64,000 bases of DNA from Sinotaia quadrata (Eukaryota > Mollusca > Gastropoda > Architaenioglossa > Viviparidae), in assembly GCA_028829895.1 (NCBI GenBank), contig CM054181.1:747501-811500 (forward strand), given 5' to 3'. Below, piece by piece: positions 23,258 through 35,060 of the stretch (the first letter of the stretch is position 1; the number at the start of each line of letters is the position of its first letter). The position numbers and the translations under genes were made by a program. The notes under the pieces were generated by a model. The model worked only from the letters and a program-made list of their open reading frames with translations, was not told where the DNA came from and searched no databases.

Positions 23258-24644
23258 CAAACAGTCCAAAACTCCAAAGAAGTGCTCATCAGATAAAATG
23301 AAGCAAGAAACAGAAAATGCCTTACTCTCAGACCCTGCTATAAAATCATTTGTGCTTTCCAATGTTCACACTAGTAAAGTGCAGTCTCCACAAAGAACTA
23401 CTGTTGATACAGCAACATCTCTTCCAGATGTAGAAAACTCAGTTAATAAGAGTCCCATTTCTAGCACAACACCAGTCTCTCTTTCTGCAGTATTTTCTGA
23501 ACCTTCTAATACTGTCAGCTTAGGTGACACTGATGCAGTTAGTTTTAATTTGAAAACCTCTTTGAGAAGCTTGTCACACAGTGCAGCTACCACAGCACCT
23601 ACTGTCCTACCTTCCAGTCATGGAGATTCTGACAAACCTCTGACCCTGACTCATGATGCATCATTAAACAAGTCTCATTCACTAGAGAAAGTCTTGCTAG
23701 CAGGTCACTTGGACAGACCTTTAGTTGCTTCCGTCATGTGTCCTGACAAAGCTGCAGAAATGGACATGGAATCTCAAAGTGGAGCTGAAGACATTGAAGC
23801 GGGGTCCTTATCCACTGCAACTGATTCCCCAGCAAAAATGATCAAGTCTCAGCAGCAAAAAGCAGTGCACACATTTAAGAATAGTGGTGGTCATGTTGTT
23901 AATGTTACTTGTCGGTCAAGTGTCATTGGTACGGGTGTAAAATCAGCAGCAGTAGATGTCCCCAAACAGGGTGTGGTTATGTCAATAGTAGAACTGTCAC
24001 CCAACAAAAAAGTGCCAGTAATTATTGCAGAAAGAAAACAGACTGGAACTTTTGTGCGTGTAAAAATAGCACCTACGTCACAGCCTGTCCTGCAGATTGC
24101 CCCAGCCCAAGGGTTATTATCTCCCCAGGTAGCCACAGATCATGTACTGTCATCTCAGCACCAAGCAACTGGTCATGAGCAGGTCTCATCAGGACATCAG
24201 CAGTCATCCCAGCTGCCTGTGCATGTTTTGAATACATCATCTCTTCACCATGCATCCACCAGTCAGCCCACAATTGCAGAACAAGTTTCAACATGTCGGT
24301 CTGTTTCAACTTCACAGCAGCTAACAGAACAAACACCTGCAACAGCAGAATCTCATTACCTATTGGTTCATCAGTCAACAGCAGCTATACAGCAAGAATC
24401 CCTGTCACATCTGGGTTCAGAGCCAGAACAAGCTGTGTTACAGCACAACCAATCGGTCTCTGCACAACCACTTGTAGAGGCTAGAAATTCACCTTTGCCA
24501 AAAGCACTATCAGAACAGCAGCAGGATATGTCTGATAACAATGTATCATTGGAGCAGGGTGGACAAGAGATACTGAAACATCCTGTTGCAGATGATCTGT
24601 TGATTCTGAGTACAGACCTGAGTGAGACTGAAAGCGTCGTAAAG
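23258..24644 (+). CDS. Zinc-finger gene, coding exon 5 (large Ser/Thr/Gln-rich exon)
   Basis: Acceptor cttcctttag, donor gtgagt, 1387 nt. Encodes residues 304-766, the largest exon. The sequence begins KQSKTPKKCSSDKMKQETEN and is then low in hydrophobics and rich in Ser, Thr, Gln, His and Val. It has a moderately ordered stretch (VNVTCRSSVIGTG through VPVIIAERKQTGTFVRVKI) at about residues 515-565. No catalytic or DNA-binding motif is visible. Such regions in zinc-finger factors are often activation or cofactor-binding segments, which is inference. Confidence 0.9.
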
Positions 24645-24919
24645 GTGAGTTATGGACTTAATTCCCTTTGAAAGAGCAGTTTAAAGGAACATGTTTGTGT
24701 CTACTCTTATGATCCCTTTACAGTTCACTGATGTTGTAAAAAAAAAAGGATTAATTAATTACAGGGAGTTCATTCTTAACTTTCATTTACAATATACTTT
24801 AAAATCTTATACAGATTTCAATATATTGAATTTACTATCGTTTCAAAAGTTTGCTTTGCTTACTAATGCGTACTTATATCTATGAAAATTAAATTAGCAT
24901 ATCTTCATTGTTTGAACAG

Positions 24920-25266
24920 GGTGCAGAATCACTGAGTAAGAAAAGCATCTTGGAGACAGGTCTTGCAGTCACTAAGGAAACCAGTAGTATAGCCACATCA
25001 ACAGATTCCTCTGATTCCTCCAATGATGCTGCCCTTGTTACTACACTCAGAAGAAATAATAAGCAGAAAGATTCATTGATGTCCTATAACCATAATCTCA
25101 GCTCATCGTCTGATGAGAAATATGAGACAGTCAGCATGTCTGTTTTGACTGATGAAGGTGGCCAGCAGGTGTTCACATTAGATAATGCAGCAGAGGAAGA
25201 ACTCATTCAAGGTGCTGATGGTAAATTTGCTACGAGTGGAACACAAACTCCTTATAATCTGAAAAG
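24920..25266 (+). CDS. Zinc-finger gene, coding exon 6
   Basis: Acceptor ttgaacag, donor gtaatg, 347 nt. Encodes residues 767-881, a Ser-rich region with acidic clusters (DEKYETVSMSVLTDEGGQQV, then FTLDNAAEEELIQGADGKF). It ends in phase 2 with 'ag', completed by 't' of the next exon (Ser). A 69 bp tandem repeat begins three bases after the donor. Confidence 0.88.
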
Positions 25267-25269
25267 GTA

Positions 25270-25477
25270 ATGATGTCATGTGTATTTATTGTACTGTGCA
25301 GTGAGATGGAGATGATACTGAGACAAGGGGGTATAAAGATGATGTCATGTGTATTTATTGTACTGTGCAGTGAGATGGAGATGATACTGAGACAAGGGGG
25401 TATAAAGATGATGTCATGTGTATTTATTGTACTGTGCAGTGAGATGGAGATGATACTGAGACAAGGGGGTATAAAAG
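25270..25477. repeat. 69 bp tandem repeat, 3 identical copies, directly after the exon 6 donor
   Basis: The unit starts atgatgtcatgtgtatttat and ends gacaagggggtataaag. Units are identical apart from the end of the last copy. The 69 bp length keeps a 23-codon frame open on both strands. The frame coming from exon 6 stops immediately after the donor, so this is not an exon extension. Confidence 0.95.
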
Positions 25478-25499
25478 ATGATGTCATTGCTAAACAAGC

Positions 25500-27840
25500 A
25501 CATAGGTTTGTTTTTAGATAGCGTTCAGGTTATTTTAAAAATTAATTTATGCACAGAGCAACAGGAAATGAAGTGTCCAACCCTAATATTCTTAGCACAT
25601 GAAAGGATTAGGTAAACATCCATTGTACTTTAATGCAAAACAGTATTATATACTGCTTAACTGTAACTAATCTAATAGTTCCAGAGTGCACACTTCTGTT
25701 TCTCAGTTAAGACATTTCTAAAACCTAAGCCATCTCCTTACTTAAAAAAAAACTTGTCCCCCAACTAAACGCTAACATTTATTAACTTTCAAGCCTGTCC
25801 TGTAAGATTAATTACCCTTAGAACTCTTGAACATTCCTGCTGTCAGTATTTAAGGGGCTTTCATATCTCAGTCAAAACACAGCTGTCAGGGGAGGGACCC
25901 AGAGGGAAAGCAAATAAATCTGTTGTACAGCATATGCTCCAATTACTTGCCTGACAGTTGTGTGCATATGTAAGATATGAAGGGAACAAGTCTAATTTGA
26001 TGTGTTCTTAATACATCAAAGGTCCATTTCTATACTGACCATGACTGGACCTTGTACAGATTTGACTTAGGTGTGACTGTCCCACTATAATCATATTAAG
26101 TCTAATCATTTTAAGTGTAATCATTTAAAATCTAATCAAATTAAATTCTTGCATACTATCAGTGTCACCACCCCCACCCAATGAAGGGGTGGGGTTTTGA
26201 ACAAAGACAGTGAACAATGGGGAACGTCATAGCTTACCGCTAACATCTACATCACATCTCCGCAGTCACAACTTTATTCAGCCCCTTAGTGGCTAGTCAG
26301 CACTACGTAGGACCTGTTTGTTGTTCATCACAGTGTCCGACACGCATACACCATGGATGTTTGTCTGGCTCTTTTATTATGCGTGCAAGGGTTACATATG
26401 CTGATGTGTTTGTATTTGATATTTATATATATTTTATTTGGAGTGGAGAATATCAACAATACAGAACAGTACAATGCAGACACTGCACTCACCCTTTCAA
26501 AACAATAGTAGATGAGTTACTATTTTTTTATGAGTATGATTAACTTTATTGTCCTCTTTCATGCAGTGACTATAATCACTCATTCATAAATCATTCAGTT
26601 GTAAACATGCTCTTTGGGATTACAGGTGTCATTTTTCCAAGTGGTGAATGATGAAAATGACAATTTAAAAAAGTAAAAAAGGAGAAAAGTAAAAATTAAG
26701 AATCTGCAAAAGAATACAAAGTTATTTCAAAAGAATGTCATTACCAGAGTTCAGGAGCTATTTTGCTCCTCCACAGTTCAATAAAATTAGATAGTGATCT
26801 AATCCTACTTAGCCTTACTTATTGTTAGTTAAATTTATGTGCACTGAGGTTTCTAATTATAGATTAAATCTTTGATTACTCACTATTTCATTTTCTAATG
26901 TACCCTTCAAAAATCAAGTTGGGTGTGTCCGATGAAAAGATGATAAAATCGGCCTGCAGGAAAAATGGAAAACAACTGAAGTAGGTCTCAGTCTAAAAAT
27001 AATCACTGTCATCTGTCTCTTGTGGGGTTGCTCGTGCTTGGGCCTCCCCCCTCCTGACACACATCTGGTGTCGAGTGATCAGCTCTCTGCTTGATCCCAA
27101 AGAAAGATTGACCACCTGTCCATAGGTTGGGTTGAGCAGGTTCTCAAACTACTGCTAAATCGGCAACAAGTTGATGTCATTCTTTGCCATCAGTGGAGTG
27201 TCGTCATGGCATGGTAATGAACTCCAACAGTGATCTGCACAGATGCAATCGATCAACCCATGGAATAGGTCTGGTTCAAGTCCTCTGGCTGTCCACAGGC
27301 AAAATGTCATGTCTGACTGTTTTGTCAATGCACTGTAATGGCTCATTAAGTGGATAAAGAATTTTGCCACTACAGTGAGATTATCTTTTTTCCCAGATAA
27401 CTTCACTGCATTAAGCTGCCCAGTTACTTTTCCATCACAACTATATGGGTACTTAATATGGTGACATAGTAAAGAAGTGATGCTACCCACATAGCGCCAC
27501 AAGAAAGTAATTCTGGTCTCCTGCACTCACAGTCAAGAAAAGAGAAGTTTTATAGTCACTAATGGAATGTCAACACAAACTGGCACCACAGTCAAGGAAA
27601 CAGGTTTTTTTAGTCATGAAAGGAATATCAACACAAATTGGCACCACAATCTCAGGGTCTCATCTTTCAGGCAATAAAATCCTCCAGTCCTATCTCATTG
27701 ATTATGGGGTGTGACCTGCCTTTCATCATAGGTTACCGCTTAATAGGTTCATGATATTTTTTGTTTCCCTACCACCTCAGGCACGTAAATAAAAAACTAA
27801 TTACCTCAAGTGCAATTTAAGTTCAAACCACTGCTTTTGT
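25500..27840. other. Intron 6, unassigned GC-richer block, likely mobile-element derived
   Basis: From about 26150 (caccacccccacccaatgaa) to 27780 the composition is richer in GC than neighbouring introns, and the style resembles the elements at 38 and 53 kb. A minus-strand frame at 27526-27155 (123 codons) contains WRYVGSITSLLCHHIKYPYS and TARGLEPDLFHGLIDCIC. I cannot match it to a family. A short duplication (ggcaccacagtcaagg/ggcaccacaatctcagg) lies at about 27545-27650. Confidence 0.4.
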
Positions 27841-27995
27841 TCTAACATGCTAATTCCTTAAACAGTACATGTAATTACAAATAATGCATTTAGTAAAAAT
27901 ACAAGTCATCACAAATAATGCATTTAGTAAAAGTACATGTCATTACAAATAATGCATTTAGTAAAAGTATGTCATTACAAATAATAATGCATACA
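27840..27995. repeat. Minisatellite, about 35 bp unit, 4 copies
   Basis: The unit contains cattacaaataatgcattta followed by gtaaaagtacatgt. The following 28000-29079 is unremarkable AT-rich intron. Confidence 0.88.
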
Positions 27996-29079
27996 GAAAG
28001 GACAGAGTTTGCCACTTTCTCTAAATATCTTTGTTCATTAAAAAGGGGTGGAGGGGGATATAGAGTTTGCTGGTGTCTGTAGTGGCTTTGAAATAAGCAC
28101 TAGACATGGTCTGAGAATCACTTGTGCTTTCAATCAATTCACACCACCTGTTGTCATTTTCAGGGTGGGTGGGTGTACTGTGGCTTAAATCATAAAATAT
28201 TTATCTTTGACTTTAGGTCACAGTTGCACTAAATAAATTGTTGTTATTGGGATGTCAGTAAGAATAGAGACATATGCCTAGGTGTACCTGTTTGCCTGCC
28301 TTCAGTGTGCCTATCTGCCTATGGTGTGCCTGTGTGCATGCCAGTGGTAATCATTCAAGATAGAAAAGTATAAATTGTAAAAGTGACTAGTGTAAGATGG
28401 GCTGACTGTGCTTGAATTTAATTTATTGTTGGCTAACTATGCGTGTTTTACTTCCAGGACTTACATATTTGCTTTCAGAACTTAAACATACCAAGACTGG
28501 GGAAGGGGGGAGTATGTGTATGCATTCAGGTGTGTGTCTATGTCTATTTGAATGTGTGTTGTTTTTCTCTTCTGTAAAAAAATCTTCATCTTTTAAATTT
28601 GCAGCAGTTAAAATTAATTAATTCATTAATTGTTTGCTTTGCAGATGTACATTCTTTATTTGAGCAGTATACTTGAAAAATAACGTGAAGTGCACTTAAA
28701 ACTGAAAATTAAAAAATCCTTTTATCTTGATTCATTAGCTAATGCTTTAGAGGTGTTATACATTGATATTGATTCCATGTTGCGGGAAATTTTTAGTTAT
28801 TTTCTTCCCTTTTATACCTAAGTCCTCATGTGATAATTGTTTTTCCACACTAGTGAACATTCAAATTAAGTCTTATGCTATCTTTCTGCCTAATATCATC
28901 TATGTGATGTTTTACGGCTGACTTTATCAGATTGATATACTAGAGATGTTATATTTTTACATATTTTGTGATATCATCATCCCAGCATTTAATGTTCATG
29001 TTCATGCATCACTTGATGCAGTGATTATGGAATATGCCACACATATGTATTCATGGACATTTTTTAAAATTTCGTTCAG

Positions 29080-29353
29080 TACGACTGATGGGAAGAAAGT
29101 GATAACTGTGCGTGTGCAGCCCCCTCCTCCAAGGCAGCAGACTCCTTCTTCAGCCACAATGGCTTCATTTTCTGTGGTAAAGAAAGAGATAGAGGATGAA
29201 GAGGATGACGATGCACAGTTTTTGACTGAAGATGAGATGGAGGAATCGTGCAATAGTGATAGTGGCATGGCCAAACGAGAATACATTGTAGTCAACCTTC
29301 CAGAGGGCACAACTATAAAACAACAGTATGTTCCATCCCGGGAAAGACTGGAG
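29080..29353 (+). CDS. Zinc-finger gene, coding exon 7 (acidic patch)
   Basis: Acceptor tttcgttcag, donor gtaaaa, 274 nt. Encodes residues 882-973. It contains a proline cluster (VQPPPPRQQTPSS) and VVKKEIEDEEDDDAQFLTED, which places a sumoylation-type VKKE motif (915-918) against an acidic run. It then has REYIVVNLPEGTTIKQQYVP, a conserved-looking hydrophobic stretch just before the fingers. SUMO attachment is inferred from the motif only. Confidence 0.88.
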
Positions 29354-29504
29354 GTAAAAGTGGGGTGTTCGTTTTAGAACAGATGATCCCAGTTAGTGAA
29401 TTTTTTGTTTTATTTAAAGATTTTGCACATTTTTTTTCATTTCATGAGTTAATTTTGCTTTTTGTCATCTCATTCTTTTATTTACATTTTCCTTTAGATT
29501 GATT

Positions 29505-29890
29505 TTTTGCTGTAATTTCTATCTTTATGGTCCCCATACATGTAATAGTTGTGTAGCTATATTTCTTTTATATTAATTTTTTGCTGTAATTTCTATCCTT
29601 ATGGTCCCAATACATGTAGTAGTTGTGTAGCTATATTCACTAATTCAGTAATTGTGTAGTCACATACACTTTGAAGTAGTGTACCTATATTTATCAGTTT
29701 AGTAGTCACATACTCTTAGTAATAATGTCCCTATATTTACCAGTTTAGTATACTATATATACATTAGTCACACGTAATGGTAATAATGTCCCTATATTTA
29801 CCAGTTTAGTATACATTAGTCACACGTAATAGTAATAATGTCCCTATATTTACCAGTTTGGTATACTATATATATATATATATACAGGAG
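29505..29890. repeat. Minisatellites, about 62-64 bp units
   Basis: Two copies of ttttttgctgtaatttctat through tgtgtagctatatt are followed by about four diverged units with gtaataatgtccctatattt and accagtttagtat, then a (TA)n run at about 29867-29884. Related words reappear at 31690-31740, on the other side of the interspersed repeat. This suggests that the repeat inserted into the array. Confidence 0.85.
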
Positions 29891-29937
29891 TCACATATAC
29901 TTTACAATAGTCATACATAGTGTGATGCCTATGCCAC

Positions 29938-31645
29938 CTAGTCAATGGTTATTATTATTAATAATTAATCATCCATAACTAATTACAAGTGATGAGAATC
30001 TTAATTTATGTTATTAATAATTCTCCAGAAGACACCACTTGCCTCTCTCACTTGGCAGATAAATGGGTGCTGTAAAGTTTTCTCTCTTCCTCAACATTAA
30101 AGACAAACATTTACTGTCACACAATATTTCCATAAGTGGAAAACTTCTTACTAAAGGAGGACAAATACATCTTTAGTCTATATTTATGAGTTCCCATCCA
30201 TCCACTGTCTTTCCAACATATGTAAGAAAGTCAATAAATTTATTAAATCAACAATCAAATATATAACATATGAATATAATTAAAGAGTGTTGACATTTTT
30301 GCATCACTTCACAACAATGTCCAGTTAACGCTGGACAATTGCTCAGTTTATCCTAGCATAGACATAAACATCAAATTAACGTAAATACATAATCAAGTTA
30401 TGGATATCATCTTATCTTAGCATAGACATAAGCATCAATTAACATAAATACATAATCAAGTTCATGGATATCATCTTATCTTAGCATAGACATAAGCATC
30501 AATTAACATAAATACATAATCAGGTTATGGATATCATCACAAAAATAAGAGTTTCAGAGAAATAAGTAAGTCAATGCACATAACATGTTCAAAGATGGTG
30601 GCTGTCACTGGACATGTTACACAATCAAGCGGTTTGCAACAAGTCGTGGTCTTTCTCATATAGGCAAGGCCCCATGTGTCCCTTCTAGAGACACATTACA
30701 CAACTGTTCCAGAATCTTTGATTGCACTCTCCAAGCACACCATAGAGAATCATCCTGAATTTCATATGTTCTATCAAGCATATCAGGAGGAATGTTCTTG
30801 AATTTCCACATGAGTTTACTCAACACACCATGAGGAACATTCAAAGTAATTTTCATGAATTCTCGAGACCAAACTCAAGCCATAAATTTCTGCTCTCAAA
30901 CTGAATCCATAGGAATCAGCAACATGTTTTACTGCTAAAATTGATGTCACTGCTGGATGCACACACACATAATCAAGTAGAGTACAGTAGACTCTGTAGC
31001 ATGATGTGACAGAGATAAACAAAAGGCCTGCCTCTCTGCAAAAGTCAAATTAAGGCTGCACTAAATTTCAGGCATATTTCATCTCTAAACTCCTTTCTCT
31101 CTTAAAGATATTCTCAACTTACAAATCCTGCAACAATTTCATTAGCCTGATACACACGCAGCATAAAAAATATAGTATCGATCAAAATTCACAAGTATAA
31201 TGCACAATGTAGTCAAATTAATGAACATAGAAATAATGATTCAAGTATGTAAGTATTCTCCAATTTGTATCATAGATCAATAGGAAACATACAAAATATT
31301 CTAAGTCCATTTGTTCTTTATTAGTCAGTTAACTTACCATAAGCTAACAATCGCCTTTATGACCAGACTCAAGTTATGTTCAAAATCAGGGTGATTAGAA
31401 TAGAGTGCTTCTTCAACAAAGAAACTTCTGGTCTATCCCCATTGGATAAAATTGATATATACAAGTGTAAGACTATTAGTCAGAAAAACTACTCATCCAC
31501 TTGGAACTGGTTTGGATTGCATCAGCAGTTTTCTAACATATTCTTATTCCACTTTTTTACTCCAACTCTAACACTTACAAAAGTACCACCATAAGGAGTG
31601 CCCAAGGCCAGGTCACTTGACAATTTAACAATTTATATAACAGTT
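29938..31645. mobile_element. Interspersed repeat element, about 1.7 kb copy
   Basis: The left end matches 2625-2785 and the right end matches the inverted piece at 4840-4905. The middle shares ordered blocks with 14370-15640. It interrupts a local minisatellite whose words occur on both sides (29700-29930 and 31680-31745), which supports insertion. No transposase or reverse transcriptase frame is visible, so it is nonautonomous or decayed. Its class is unknown to me. Confidence 0.6.
30355..30540. repeat. Minisatellite, about 62 bp unit, 3 copies
   Basis: The unit contains cttatcttagcatagacata, agcatcaattaacataaata and cataatcaagttatggatat. It lies inside the interspersed element. Confidence 0.9.
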
Positions 31646-31781
31646 AAGTCTAGAAATAGGGATAGGCAAATTTATTCCCCACACATAGTAATAGTATACC
31701 TATGTTTACCAGTTTAGCAGTCACATATACTTTACAATTGTCACATGCTTAGCTGTTATATCATTGTGCTTCGTATTACAG

Positions 31782-31893
31782 GATGATCCTACATTCTATA
31801 CAGTGGACGAAAAAGGCAATTACAACTGTCATATTTGCAGATACAAAACCAGTCGTAAAGCTAATTTCTACAAGCACAAGAGAAAACATTTGG
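31782..31893 (+). CDS. Zinc-finger gene, coding exon 8 (finger 1)
   Basis: Acceptor cgtattacag, donor gtaatt, 112 nt. Encodes residues 974-1010. Finger 1 has Cys at 989 and 992 and His at 1005 and 1009 (C-x2-C-x12-H-x3-H): YNCHICRYKTSRKANFYKHK and onward. Confidence 0.92.
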
Positions 31894-32470
31894 GTAATTT
31901 TTTAAAAATATTGTTTGCACCCATTTTTCCTTCCAGAACTATTTACAGGCACCTTGCATCATTACTCCTTTGTTGTCATAAATTAATGGTGGCAGCAATA
32001 GATAAAGGGAGGAAACCATGCTAAGACTTCTTACATATATATATATATTATGTTACTTTGACCTGTTTGCTTACTTGGAGATTGAGCCAGATAGTTTATT
32101 GGTATAAAAACGTGAAAAGGTTTTGAGGAATTTTTGAAAAAGCAGGTTTTAAAACCTTTCACTAAAAGATTGAAAAATACTTCCATAAGCAAGTCTGAAT
32201 GCAACTTAAGGTCCAAAGATTAGCTTTCAGAATAATGAAAAGCAGAATCGGGCCCAGTAGAAGGATGCTGTATTTGCAGATAAAACACTAAAGTGTACAT
32301 AGAATTGTTGAACCTAACAATGCACCTGCTCACCCCTTCTGTGTATATAATATAATAGTTACAATTTTATCCTAAAAGAGAGCTTGATAATTTATGATAA
32401 TAATTTTAAAAGTTTATTTTCGATTTTTGACTTGTTATGATTGGTTGTTAAATGCATTCCTGTGTTTTAG

Positions 32471-32640
32471 GCATTCGTCCACATCGGTGTGAAGTTTGTG
32501 ATTATCGGGCTGCTACAAGCAGTAACTTGAAGCGTCATATGGCTATTCATGAAGATCTAAGAAATTATAAGTGTGTTATTTGTGGGCTTAACTTCAGGCA
32601 GAAAATACACCTAGAGCGACATATCAAATACAAACATGAG
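32471..32640 (+). CDS. Zinc-finger gene, coding exon 9 (fingers 2 and 3)
   Basis: Acceptor cctgtgttttag, donor gtgagg, 170 nt. Encodes residues 1011-1067. Finger 2 (HRCEVCDYRAATSSNLKRHM; Cys 1017 and 1020, His 1033 and 1037) is followed by a shortened linker EDLRNYK and finger 3 (Cys 1045 and 1048, His 1061 and 1066, H-x4-H). The linker only partly matches the usual TGEKP type. Confidence 0.93.
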
Positions 32641-32869
32641 GTGAGGGATCATTTCTCTCATTAGGTGTCTTGCAAACACTAATTTAATTTATTAATTCAT
32701 TAGTTTTCAAAAAGTAATTGATTATCTATCAGTCTTCCAAGAGTTTATGTTTCAGCAAGTAATTTGTGAAACTTTAGTATTTTCATTATTTAGACACAAT
32801 TTCTGCTGTCAGAATGAGTAGTGCAATACATTAAATAAGTTTGAAGATTTTTTATTAATGCTTCATTCT

Positions 32870-33045
32870 AATTCAAATCTCTAAGCATTTTACAATCAGA
32901 GTTCAGCTCAACAATCCTGAGCCTAGGAATGGGTATATAGGTTGAAGAAATTCCACCTACCTTGACCAGGGCAGGATTCAAACCCCTATCACACATACAC
33001 ATGCATGCCTATATATTCCTGCTATTGACTACCCTACAGCAAAGT
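32870..33045 (-). mobile_element. tRNA-derived SINE
   Basis: On the minus strand a promoter B-box-like word (ggtttgaatcc, 32974-32984) lies about 45 nt after an A-box-like word (tgtagggtagtcaat, about 33024-33038). A body follows containing ctggtcaaggtaggtggaat. The 3' end has attgtaaaatgcttagag, close to the 'tgtaaagcgcttagag' tail seen in many lophotrochozoan and other invertebrate SINEs. The order box A, box B, body, tail is what a tRNA-type SINE should show. Confidence 0.6.
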
Positions 33046-33114
33046 ACAAGTGAACACTGGTTACAGTTATTGTATTGCATTAAAAATGTCGAAACATTTT
33101 CTTGTTGATTTTTT

Positions 33115-33345
33115 TTTAATAGAAACAAAGCAGAATACAGGATAGCATTTATAGAAACAAAGGGGAATATTGGATAATTATTTATACGAAAACAAAGATG
33201 AATACAGGTTAGTTATTTGTATGGATACAAAAGAGGTTAGTTATTTGATTGGAAACAAAAGGAAATGCAATTGTTATTTGTGTTCTCAAATGGAATGCAA
33301 GTTCTGTTTATGGAAATAAAAGGGATGCCAGTTAGTTATTTGTTT
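33115..33345. repeat. Degenerate minisatellite
   Basis: Units based on agaaacaaaggggaatac and ggatagttatttgtat recur about six times with much divergence. Confidence 0.7.
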
Positions 33346-33854
33346 GGAAGCCATCCTCCAAATAGGATTTTTAAATCACTAGCCATTGGTTAGTAATTTA
33401 TTTTAGTTGCCAATTACATTTTTTTAATATGCATCAGATGTGATTTTAATTTGTAACTATTATTTTAATTATTTTCAAAATTTTAAAAATTACTTTTTAA
33501 CTGTCTTTTAAAATTTAAATATTAATTGTATCATCAGAATCTTTGTTAAAAATTTTTCATCAGTCTTTAGTGCATTGCTAATAACTGTTCACAGTATAGG
33601 TCTGGAACTGAAAAAAAAAATTAATCTGGAAAATGTGTGGAGAAAGTATGGAAAAGTCATCCTGTGCTTCACATCAGACTACAAAAAGTAAATCCATTAT
33701 GTTTAAGAGTGGGTTTAAAGCAATGACTTCTCGTAAAGGGCCATTAGTTGGCAATGATCTGCTGATAGAAGTTGCAATGAAACTTAACACAACTGCAAGT
33801 CATTGAGGCCTGAAGAAACAAAACTTCACCCTCTGCAAGTCAAAAGTCAACTTA

Positions 33855-34010
33855 TACAAAATAACACACTGCATGATACTGAAGACAAGTAAACAAAGAA
33901 CACACAGCATGATACTGAAGACAAGTAAACAAAAAATACACAGCACGATACTGAAGACAAGTAAACAAACAACACACAACACAATACTGAAGACAAGTAA
34001 CTAAAAAATA
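33855..34010. repeat. Minisatellite, about 36 bp unit, 4-5 copies
   Basis: The unit contains cacacagcatgatactgaag and acaagtaaacaaa. It lies in intron 9. Confidence 0.9.
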
Positions 34011-34251
34011 ACACTTTTGTGAAAATGATGAAAAACATATACACTTAATATATGTTTTATGTCATCATAATTGTAATTAAATTGAAGGGATTTAGAATTA
34101 TCTCACTTTGAGACACAATTTAATTTGTGATTTGAGGGAAAGAAATAAAACTTGCATTTGAAAAGTAGAAATATAGAATTTTTCATTATTCACTACCAAT
34201 TATTTGTTGTGATCTTGTGTCAATAGAAATTTGGTTGTTTATTATGTTCAG

Positions 34252-34473
34252 GAGAAAAAAGTCAAATGTCCGCTATGTGATTATGTTTGTGCCAATGAAA
34301 ACCCTGATCTGAAGGTTCACATCCGACGTAAGCACATGCCCCACACTGATCGTGAGGGAGCTATGGATGCCTACACATGCCAAGAGTGTGGTCTGGTGGC
34401 CATGAGTAAGCGGGATCTACGTCAACATGCCAAATTTCATACCAAGGGACCTGAGCTAAAATTATTTTGCCAG
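34252..34473 (+). CDS. Zinc-finger gene, coding exon 10 (fingers 4, 5 and start of 6)
   Basis: Acceptor attatgttcag, donor gttaga, 222 nt, phase 0 at both ends. Encodes residues 1068-1141. Finger 4 has Cys 1073 and 1076 and His 1090 and 1095, with thirteen rather than twelve residues between (CPLCDYVCANENPDLKVHIR). Finger 5 has Cys 1110 and 1113 and His 1126 and 1130. The exon ends ...KLFCQ, so the first Cys of finger 6 (1140) is here and the second is in the next exon. Confidence 0.92.
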
Positions 34474-34537
34474 GTTAGAAAATTAGTTAGCAGTAAACAA
34501 AATTGATTTAATTGTTTGGCATGATATGTGTCTATGT

Positions 34538-34565
34538 GTATGTGTGTGTGTGTGTGTGTGTATAG
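34538..34565. repeat. (TG)n microsatellite
   Basis: A short TG run in intron 10. Confidence 0.9.
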
Positions 34566-35001
34566 TGGAGGGATAACTTGACATTTGTTGTTATATTTTT
34601 TAGTGAAACTTTCTGGTTGTAAATTTTTAAGTTATTTTGTTAGCCATATATGCTTGTCCAGTATAATGGAGTTATACATTTTGTAGTCTTTGTCTGTCGA
34701 CAAATAGACATATTGTCATGTTAGCAGCATCTTTGATATACTGTTCAGTATTGTTTCTTCTCAAAGGTAATTTTAATTTTTACAATAGTAATTGCAATAA
34801 AAACAATAGCAATTCTTTAAACTGTAGTAATTGTGATAAAAACAATAGCAATTCTAATTTAAACGGTAATATTTTAATTTAGACATAATAATTTAAAATG
34901 TCATTATGATCATAAGCTTCGTGCAATCTGGTCCCCCAAAAAATAAACAAAACTACCAGTTGTTTAAAAAAAAGCATATCCTTCCTTTCTCTCCCCTCCC
35001 C

Positions 35002-35007
<6 letters not shown>

Positions 35008-35060
<53 letters not shown>
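35008..35060. repeat. (CA)n microsatellite
   Basis: About 24 CA dinucleotides with one CG interruption, in intron 10. Confidence 0.95.
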
